The notes under the pieces are model-generated. The model saw nothing but the letters and a program-made list of their open reading frames with translations, was not told the DNA's origin and searched no databases. From an uncultured Flavobacteriales bacterium (GTDB lineage Bacteria > Bacteroidota > Bacteroidia > Flavobacteriales_D > Sanyastnellaceae): a stretch of 46,301 nt of DNA. The stretch lies in NCBI GenBank assembly GCA_938074325.1, contig CALJFZ010000013.1, forward strand, positions 1 to 46,301, given 5' to 3'. Both the position numbers and the translations under genes were made by a program. Within the stretch, counting starts at the first letter, position 1. Each line of letters begins with the position of its first letter. This document shows, one piece after another, positions 34,787 to 41,284 of the stretch.

Positions 34787-35842
34787 ATGGATTTGAATGC
34801 TGACTTCCGTTCCGATACACTCACCCGTCCGACCCCTCCCATGTTGGAAGCCATGCGTAATGCGCGGACAGGCGATGATGTTTTTGCAGAGGATCCCACG
34901 ACCGAAGCGTTCCAAGATCGGTGCGCACGCTTTTTTGGACACGAAGCGGCTTTGTTCTGCCCCTCCGGCACCATGACCAATCAGATCGCTATCAACGTCC
35001 ACGTCCAACCTGGAGACGAGGTCATCTGCGATCGCATGGCACATATTTACAACTACGAAGGCGGCGGAATTGCTCGAAACTCCGGTGCCTCTGTTAGGCT
35101 GTTGAACGGCAATCACGGCCGATTCTCCTGGAACGATGTGAAGGCAGAAATCAATCCACCGGACAGCCATTATGCCCGCACCTCCTTAGTATGCGTCGAG
35201 GATACCGTCAACCGTGGCGGCGGTGCTGTTTGGGACCTCGCCGAAATCAAAGCAATCCGCGAGGGGTGCTCGGCTGCGGGCTTGCCCCTGCACCTCGACG
35301 GTGCGCGCTGCTGGAACGCAATGGTGGCGCGGGCGGGTGGCAACATGCCAGAGGAAGCGGAATGGCGAGCCTACGGGCAGCTGTTCGACTCCATTTCCAT
35401 ATGCTTTTCAAAAGGCCTGGGCGCTCCCGTCGGCTCGGTGATCATCGGTTCCAAGAAATTCATCGCTGAGGCCCACCGCGCCCGGAAAGTTTTTGGAGGC
35501 GGTATGCGCCAAATCGGCGTACTGACCGCCGCCTGCGACTACGCGCTTGATCACGAACTGCCGCGCCTTTACGAGGATCATGTCCGCGCCCAGCAGTTGG
35601 GTCAAGCCCTTAAGGGATTGAAACGCGTCGTTGCAGTCGATCCAGTCGAAACCAACATCGTTATTTTTGAAATCGAATCGGGACTCACAGCCGCAGAATT
35701 CGTTGCAGAAGCCACTACCATGGGCATCCACTGCTTTGCATTCGGACCGCAGCGGGTGCGCCTTGTGGTGCACCGCGATCTGAAACAGGCCCAGATCGAC
35801 GCTAGCTGCGATGCATTAGCGCAATCCGTGCTGAACAGCTAA
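34787..35842 (+). CDS. ltaE: Low-specificity L-threonine aldolase
   Basis: The 351-residue protein is a fold-type I PLP enzyme of the threonine aldolase family. It starts with the typical DFRSDTLTRPTPPMLEAM, followed by GDDVFAEDPT, CPSGTMTNQIA, LPLHLDGAR (Asp171 contacting the PLP nitrogen) and the Schiff-base Lys209 in SICFSKGLGAPVGS. It cleaves threonine or allo-threonine to glycine and acetaldehyde in the cytoplasm. Single gene with its own promoter. Its last 27 bp overlap the 3' end of the convergent secreted-protein gene. Confidence 0.93.
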   Translation: MDLNADFRSDTLTRPTPPMLEAMRNARTGDDVFAEDPTTEAFQDRCARFFGHEAALFCPSGTMTNQIAINVHVQPGDEVICDRMAHIYNYEGGGIARNSGASVRLLNGNHGRFSWNDVKAEINPPDSHYARTSLVCVEDTVNRGGGAVWDLAEIKAIREGCSAAGLPLHLDGARCWNAMVARAGGNMPEEAEWRAYGQLFDSISICFSKGLGAPVGSVIIGSKKFIAEAHRARKVFGGGMRQIGVLTAACDYALDHELPRLYEDHVRAQQLGQALKGLKRVVAVDPVETNIVIFEIESGLTAAEFVAEATTMGIHCFAFGPQRVRLVVHRDLKQAQIDASCDALAQSVLNS

Positions 35843-37708
35843 CGGTCGGGTGATGACGCGGTCGCCGTTCTGGAACTGCAGGACGTAATGCCCATTCGTC
35901 CACTCTGACACATCAAACACCTGGGTCGACTGACCCGACCACATGGTCGCTGCAACTTCTCGGCCTGCGCGATCGAATGCGCGCACGGCCCACCCCGTCG
36001 TACTGGGGTCTACCTCAAAGAAAACGGCATCGCTCGCCGGATTCGGGAACAGATTCGCTTCGCCCAACCCCACTTCACCGACGCCCATGGAACAATCATG
36101 CACCGTCAAGATCATGGCATCTGCAAACGAGCAACCGGAATCCGTTGTGCCGTTCAAGACGATGCTGTACGTTCCGGGTTCGAAATCACCCGGAGCTACA
36201 TAGAAGAACTGGTTGTTGGAGCCGTCTTGCCATTCGTAATCGTAGCCGATGGGACCGTAAATCAGCAACGGTTCGTCTTCACAAACAATGGTGTCGTTTC
36301 CAATGGTAAAGTCACTCGGCTCCACTTCCGGCACAAAGGCCGTTACTGGGTGTGCACAGCCATTGGCATCTGTGATGCCCAATTGGTACGTACCCGGGGC
36401 CAAGCTGTCTAAATTTTGTGTTTCAGCTGTGAAATCATTGGGGCCCGTCCATGCAAATTCATACGGATCAGAGGCGCCTTCCACCTCGATCTGAATGGAC
36501 CCATCCGATGCCACTTCGCAACTGGCCTCCTGGATTACCGTCGTCACGCTCCACGCCTCTGGGGCCAAAACGGTGCGCTCCAATGTGAACTCCGTGCCGC
36601 AAGTGGTGGTGATGTTGGCGGTGTAATCACCAGGCGCCAAATCGAAAATCCACCGCCCTTCAGCCGCGTACCCATTCGGACCGGTCCAAGAACAATCAAA
36701 ATCCGATCCGCCTTCATTCACAAAGGCAAGGAGGAAGCCGTCGGGGGCTGTATCCTTATCCAACGGGCAGGATACATTTCGAACTTGTGCGTCCGCTGAA
36801 GAATCAGAGGATTCCGAAGTGTAGACAGAGACATCAGCATTGCCCGTCTGACCTGCCCAGCCATCGACCTGGATGTAGTACGTTTCACCGGCCTCCAAGC
36901 AACTTGTGTACATCGTAGAGCGGTAGCCGGCGCAAAAATCATCGTTTGCTCCCACCATCTCATACGTCGAGAAGTCACCGCAGTCGCTGGCTCGGTACAG
37001 CGCCAATTGGGTATCAAACGAGGAAGAATCCGAACAGGTAGTGATGGTCACGGGGTCCGTTGTCTCCGCAGTGAATGTCAGCCAGACCGAGCTGGTCGCG
37101 TTGCCGTCGGAGCCGCACCATGAACCCGGTAGATTGCAAGAGCCGCTCGGGGCAGCATCTGGACTCACTTCCCCCGCTTGAATGGTTCCGCCCCCTGAAG
37201 CGACCACAACAGAAGGACCATCGATTTCAATAGCGGCAGCGTCGCACGGCACATCGTGATCGATGAACAGGCTCTCACCCGCCGTAAACGTCCATACGTT
37301 CCCATAACCGGTGCCATTGAAAATGCCTGAAAGCACCCCGTCCATGTACAAGTCAAACCGATTCCCACCGTCCCCGTAACTGTCAACATGGATCAAATCC
37401 ACCGACGTGCCTGAGGCCACGCAAAAAGGACCTTCCGTATAAATGGCGTTGTTCCCATAAGTGGTACCGCCGTTGCCTCCTGTGCCTGCGCCGTCGCACC
37501 CAACATTGTCAGAGTTTCCGCCGCTCGCGATGAAATTCTCACTCCCGCAAGGCTCACCCGATGGGGTCAGTTCCCAGTACATTTCGTACCCCCACGGATC
37601 AGTGTCAATCACGAAATCAATGGCAACTTCTCCGTCTTCGCATTGCGCTTGCGATTGGACGGAAAACAGAGCGAAACTGATCAGAAATAAGGCAGAGAGG
37701 TTTTTCAT
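35816..37708 (-). CDS. Secreted multi-domain protein with type A T9SS sorting domain
   Basis: The 630-residue exported protein has a signal peptide ending SQAQ (about 22). Its N-terminal module (23-155) contains LIHVDSYGDGGNRFDLYMDG, like the first module of the lysyl oxidase protein. A PPC-like domain (about 160-300) with FDTQLALYRASDCG and GETYYIQVDGW follows, then SprB/PKD-like segments (about 310-530; WSVTTVIQEASCEVASDGS). The last about 75 residues are a type A domain (LFPNPASDAVFFEV). No catalytic domain is visible; a surface adhesin or matrix protein is inferred. Single gene. Confidence 0.88.
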   Translation of the reverse strand: MKNLSALFLISFALFSVQSQAQCEDGEVAIDFVIDTDPWGYEMYWELTPSGEPCGSENFIASGGNSDNVGCDGAGTGGNGGTTYGNNAIYTEGPFCVASGTSVDLIHVDSYGDGGNRFDLYMDGVLSGIFNGTGYGNVWTFTAGESLFIDHDVPCDAAAIEIDGPSVVVASGGGTIQAGEVSPDAAPSGSCNLPGSWCGSDGNATSSVWLTFTAETTDPVTITTCSDSSSFDTQLALYRASDCGDFSTYEMVGANDDFCAGYRSTMYTSCLEAGETYYIQVDGWAGQTGNADVSVYTSESSDSSADAQVRNVSCPLDKDTAPDGFLLAFVNEGGSDFDCSWTGPNGYAAEGRWIFDLAPGDYTANITTTCGTEFTLERTVLAPEAWSVTTVIQEASCEVASDGSIQIEVEGASDPYEFAWTGPNDFTAETQNLDSLAPGTYQLGITDANGCAHPVTAFVPEVEPSDFTIGNDTIVCEDEPLLIYGPIGYDYEWQDGSNNQFFYVAPGDFEPGTYSIVLNGTTDSGCSFADAMILTVHDCSMGVGEVGLGEANLFPNPASDAVFFEVDPSTTGWAVRAFDRAGREVAATMWSGQSTQVFDVSEWTNGHYVLQFQNGDRVITRPLAVQHGLR

Positions 37709-37749
37709 GCGAAGCGGGTTTCAGTTTATGATTTGGAAAGATACGTGAA

Positions 37750-37780
37750 TTGGAATCACTCACATGAACCGCTAGCTTTG
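37750..37780 (+). promoter_or_regulatory. Promoter of yaaA
   Basis: TTG (37750-37752), 20 bp, then TAGCTTTG (37773-37780), 8 nt before ATG 37789. Confidence 0.65.
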
Positions 37781-37788
37781 CGCCCGCA

Positions 37789-38562
37789 ATGCTCATCTTG
37801 CTCTCTCCCTCTAAAACCATGTCCTTTCACGATGCCCCGACGGCACCAGGAATGACGGAACCGTGCTTTCTGCGAGAGGCTGAACAGTTGATGAGAAAGT
37901 TGAAGCGACTGTCTTCTGGGCAAATTGAAAAGCTCATGAAAGCCAATGCTGCAATTGCTGCACAAGCTGCCAATTGGTTTCACGATTGGGCAGTGCCCTT
38001 CACCGAATCGAATGCCAGGCCAGCAGCGAATTGTTTTAAAGGAGCAGTTTACACGGGTCTCGATGCCCGCAATTGGACGAAAGCGGACCAAGCCTATGCA
38101 CAGGAACATCTTCGCATCCTTTCAGGACTGTATGGCGTGTTGAAACCCTTGGACGGCATGCAACCGTACCGTTTGGAGATGGGGCTTAAGTGGGACATCA
38201 CACCAAAAACACCGAATCTGTACGCGTTTTGGGGAACAAAAGTCCAACACGAAATCACAGCAGCTGCAAACGGATTGATCATCAACCTGGCCAGCACGGA
38301 ATACAGCAAAGCAGCATTGCCCAAATCGTTTAATGGGAGGATCATTACGCCGGTATTCAAGGAACTCGTGGGGGACGCATACAAAGCCAAAATGGCTTAT
38401 GCGAAAGAAGCGCGTGGCACCATGGCCCGACACATCGTCCAAAACCGCTGGACCGAGCCCGAAGCACTGAAAACATTCACCGGCATGGGCTACTCCTACC
38501 ACGCCGCCCTCTCCAACGAAAACGAGTGGATCTTCACCCGTGACACCTCAAAGCAGAATTAA
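37789..38562 (+). CDS. yaaA: YaaA-family peroxide-stress protein
   Basis: The 257-residue cytoplasmic protein has YaaA (DUF328) hallmarks: N-terminal LILLSPSKTM, then FKGAVYTGLDA, LSGLYGVLKPLDGMQPYRLEMG, LYAFWG, INLASTEYSKA and TPVFKE, at normal family length. In E. coli YaaA binds DNA and limits intracellular iron during peroxide stress. An FKBP isomerase gene follows 7 bp downstream, forming an operon. Confidence 0.93.
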   Translation: MLILLSPSKTMSFHDAPTAPGMTEPCFLREAEQLMRKLKRLSSGQIEKLMKANAAIAAQAANWFHDWAVPFTESNARPAANCFKGAVYTGLDARNWTKADQAYAQEHLRILSGLYGVLKPLDGMQPYRLEMGLKWDITPKTPNLYAFWGTKVQHEITAAANGLIINLASTEYSKAALPKSFNGRIITPVFKELVGDAYKAKMAYAKEARGTMARHIVQNRWTEPEALKTFTGMGYSYHAALSNENEWIFTRDTSKQN

Positions 38563-38569
38563 AAACACC

Positions 38570-39238
38570 ATGAAACATTTTTTCAAAGCAGCAACGCTTT
38601 TCACCATTATCACTGCATTGGCAACAAGCGCCAGTGCCCAAAACACCCCCAACATGGAATCCATCAGCTACGCCCTCGGCATTCTCTTTGCAAAAAACTT
38701 GCAAGACCAAGGCCTTGACGAAATCTCCACCGATGACATGGCCAAAGGCCTCAGCGAACAAATGAGCGCATCGGCGAGCATGACCCCTGAACAAGCCAAC
38801 GCCATGGTCGGCGAATTCTTCCAGGCCAAAAAGGAAGCCGCCGGAGCTGCTGCAAAAGCAGACAGCGAAGCCTTCTTGACCGAGAACGCGAAAAACAAAG
38901 ACGTGACCGTTACAGCGTCGGGCTTGCAATACACCCACTTGACTGAAGGCGAGGGCGAACACCCAACCGCAGCTTCAACGGTCACTGTGCACTACCGCGG
39001 CACCTTGATCGACGGCACTGAATTCGACTCATCGTACAAGCGAGGAGAACCCATCTCCTTCCCGCTCGGTGGCGTCATCAAAGGCTGGACCGAAGGGTTA
39101 CAGTTGATGAAGCCCGGTGGAAAGACCAAATTCTTCATCCCACAAGATTTGGCCTACGGTGCCAACCCAAACCCCAACGGCCCCATCCCTCCTTACGCCG
39201 CGTTGATTTTCGAAGTCGAGCTGATTTCATTCCAGTAA
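38570..39238 (+). CDS. Exported FKBP-type peptidyl-prolyl isomerase (FkpA/Mip type)
   Basis: ATG 38570 (MKHFFKAATLFTI) gives 222 residues with a signal peptide ending SASAQ. A helical dimerisation region (about 25-115; SYALGILFAKNLQDQGLDEI, DMAKGLSEQM) leads to the FKBP domain (about 118-222; VHYRGTLIDGTEFDSSYKRG, GWTEGLQLMKPGGK, IPQDLAYG, IPPYAALIFEVEL). It is a periplasmic folding catalyst and chaperone. It is distal to yaaA and ends at a clear terminator. Confidence 0.93.
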   Translation: MKHFFKAATLFTIITALATSASAQNTPNMESISYALGILFAKNLQDQGLDEISTDDMAKGLSEQMSASASMTPEQANAMVGEFFQAKKEAAGAAAKADSEAFLTENAKNKDVTVTASGLQYTHLTEGEGEHPTAASTVTVHYRGTLIDGTEFDSSYKRGEPISFPLGGVIKGWTEGLQLMKPGGKTKFFIPQDLAYGANPNPNGPIPPYAALIFEVELISFQ

Positions 39239-39262
39239 ATCACGGCCACTGAGTCACTTGAG

Positions 39263-39289
39263 AAAACCCCGGCACTGCTGGGGTTTTTT
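39263..39289 (+). terminator. Terminator of the yaaA-FKBP operon
   Basis: AAAACCCC (39263-39270) pairs with GGGGTTTT (39280-39287) and runs into a T tract, 25 bp after the FKBP stop codon. Confidence 0.9.
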
Positions 39290-39328
39290 CGTGTCCGGTT
39301 GGAAGAGAAATTCCTTAGTTTGCAGCCC

Positions 39329-40606
39329 ATGGATGCATTTATTACAAACGACGCCGTCGTCCTCGGCTTGCTAATAGCCACATTGGCATTGGTCTTTCAT
39401 AGCAGCACGTTGCCACGCTTCAAGCGGTTCTACACCATCATCCCCACCTTGCTGGTGTGTTACTTCCTGCCCGCGATGTACAACAGTTTCGGCCTCGTCG
39501 ACGGCGAAGCGTCCAACCTCTACTTCGTAGCCTCTCGCTACCTGTTGCCGGCCAGTCTCGTCTTGCTTTGCTTGAGCATCGACTTAAAAGGCATTTGGAA
39601 CCTCGGACCGAAGGCCATCATCATGTTCTTCGCGGCGACCATAGGCATTGTCATTGGCGGGCCTTTAGCGCTTTGGGCAGTGAGCTTCATTGAACCCAAT
39701 GTGCTGGGCGGCGATGCACCCGATGCCTTCTGGCGAGGGCTCTCCACTGTCGCTGGCAGTTGGATCGGTGGGGGCGCCAATCAAGCGGCGCTCAAGGAGA
39801 TTTCGATGACCACCGACGACCAATTCTCCGCCATGTTGATCGTGGACGTGTTCGTCGCCAACCTCTGGATGCCGTTTTTGCTCGTAGGTGCCGGCATGAG
39901 TGCAGCACTGGATCGCCGCTTGAAGGCGGATTCCTCCGCCGTGGACGAACTCAAAAAGAAAGTCGAAGCGTTTCAACTGGGCATTGCGCGCATTCCCACG
40001 TTCACAGACTTGATGGTAATCGGTGGTGTCGCTTTCGGATCGGTGGCGCTGGCACATGTTTCAGCAGACACGCTGGGGCCGGCCTTCAAAGCGTGGTTTG
40101 GTCGAATCCTTGACCGTAATCCCGACAGCTTTGTCCAATTCCTGAGCAGCCTCGAACAGGGCTTCTTTTGGATCGTCGTGACCGCTACAGCCGTAGGAAT
40201 TGCCCTGAGTTTTACCAAGCTGCGCAACTACGAAGGTGCCGGCGCGAGCAAGCTCGGCAGCGTTTTCCTTTATGTACTCGTGGCGACCATCGGAATGAAA
40301 ATGGACGTGGTTGAACTTTACCACAACTGGGACGTGTACTGGTCCGTGATCTTGATTGGCTTGATTTGGATGCTGACCCACATCGTGGTTTTACTCGCAG
40401 TGGCCAAAATCATCAAGGCACCGTTCTTTTTCGTCGCTGTCGGTTCCCAGGCCAACGTCGGCGGGGCGGCAAGCGCTCCCATTGTGGCGAGTGCATTTTC
40501 ACCTGCCTTGGCACCGGTGGGCGTTTTGTTGGCTGTATTGGGCTATGCTGTAGGGACCGTCGGCGCAATTGTCTGCATGGAACTCATGCACGCCATTTCC
40601 ATGTGA
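39329..40606 (+). CDS. DUF819-family integral membrane protein
   Basis: ATG 39329 (MDAFITNDAVVLGLL) gives 425 residues with about ten to twelve hydrophobic segments. DUF819 signatures are present: FYTIIPTLLVCYFLPA near residue 35, LSTVAGSWIGGGANQAALKE near 143, and GSQANVGGAASAPIVASAF near the C-terminus. The Gly-rich paired motifs suggest an inverted-repeat transporter fold, but the substrate is unknown. Single gene, convergent with ribA. Confidence 0.9.
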   Translation: MDAFITNDAVVLGLLIATLALVFHSSTLPRFKRFYTIIPTLLVCYFLPAMYNSFGLVDGEASNLYFVASRYLLPASLVLLCLSIDLKGIWNLGPKAIIMFFAATIGIVIGGPLALWAVSFIEPNVLGGDAPDAFWRGLSTVAGSWIGGGANQAALKEISMTTDDQFSAMLIVDVFVANLWMPFLLVGAGMSAALDRRLKADSSAVDELKKKVEAFQLGIARIPTFTDLMVIGGVAFGSVALAHVSADTLGPAFKAWFGRILDRNPDSFVQFLSSLEQGFFWIVVTATAVGIALSFTKLRNYEGAGASKLGSVFLYVLVATIGMKMDVVELYHNWDVYWSVILIGLIWMLTHIVVLLAVAKIIKAPFFFVAVGSQANVGGAASAPIVASAFSPALAPVGVLLAVLGYAVGTVGAIVCMELMHAISM

Positions 40607-40612
40607 ACTGGC

Positions 40613-41191
40613 TCAATCGAGCCAATGCCCCATTGCCGCTTTCTTGACTGCGAGGTAGGCAGCATTCTCTTCTACCGGGGCAATGATCAGAGGTTCCCGG
40701 GATACTACCTCGATCCCATTGGATTCGAGTTCGGATACTTTTTGGGGATTGTTCGTGAGCAGACGAACCGAAGGAAATCCCAATTCCTTCAAAATGACCG
40801 CAGCCGCACGAAACGAACGTGCATCGGCGCTGTGGCCCAAGGCCTCATTGGCCTCAATGGTGTCCATTCCTTCGTCCTGTAAGTTGTAAGCCTTTAGCTT
40901 CTCAACCAGCCCGATGCCACGGCCTTCTTGACGCAAGTAAACCATGCAGCCTCCCTCCTTTCCAATCTGTTCCAAGGCACTGTCCAACTGCTCTCCGCAG
41001 TCACATCGTGTGGAGCCAAAGACATCTCCAGTCATGCACTCGCTATGCACACGCACCAAGGGCTCCTTCCCGTTCGCTGTCACCGGCGCCACGAGTGCTA
41101 AATGCGGATAGCGGTCCCCCTCTTCACCAAAAGCAATGAGGGTGAACTGAGCGCGGGGAACGGGGAGTCTGGCTTCAACGAGCTTTTTCAC
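40613..41191 (-). CDS. ribA: GTP cyclohydrolase II
   Basis: The frame is open to 41263, but GTG 41191 gives 192 residues that align end to end with E. coli RibA (KKLVEARLPVPRAQFT at the start), and a TACCTTTG box lies 4 nt upstream. The zinc cysteines are in SECMTGDVFGSTRCDCGEQL, the GTP-binding arginine block is LRQEGRGIGLVEKL, and LLTNNPQKV is present. It converts GTP to the diaminopyrimidine precursor of riboflavin. It is the stand-alone RibA form, not fused to RibB. Confidence 0.92.
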   Translation of the reverse strand: MKKLVEARLPVPRAQFTLIAFGEEGDRYPHLALVAPVTANGKEPLVRVHSECMTGDVFGSTRCDCGEQLDSALEQIGKEGGCMVYLRQEGRGIGLVEKLKAYNLQDEGMDTIEANEALGHSADARSFRAAAVILKELGFPSVRLLTNNPQKVSELESNGIEVVSREPLIIAPVEENAAYLAVKKAAMGHWLD

Positions 41192-41195
41192 GGGG

Positions 41196-41203
41196 CAAAG
41201 GTA
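41196..41203 (-). promoter_or_regulatory. -7 box 4 nt before the GTG start of ribA
   Basis: TACCTTTG on the minus strand is an exact TAnnTTTG match; the GTG start codon follows after GGGG-complement bases. No TTG element is seen at 17-23 bp. Confidence 0.45.
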
Positions 41204-41228
41204 GTCAGAAGTACGGGCGAATGAGAAC

Positions 41229-41259
41229 AGAAAAGCCGGCCCCCTAAGGAACCGGCTTT
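41229..41259 (-). terminator. Terminator of the 966-residue secreted protein gene
   Basis: On the minus strand AAAGCCGG pairs with CCGGCTTT around an 12-nt loop, followed by TCTGTTCTC. It lies 26 bp after the stop codon at 41285. The T run is short. Confidence 0.65.
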
Positions 41260-41284
41260 CCATGATTTTGTTCTCAGTCTATGC

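Noticed and set aside
41192..41263. N-terminal extension of ribA to 41263
   Set aside because: The extension crosses the terminator of the neighbouring gene and the ribA -7 box. GTG 41191 aligns with the E. coli RibA N-terminus.
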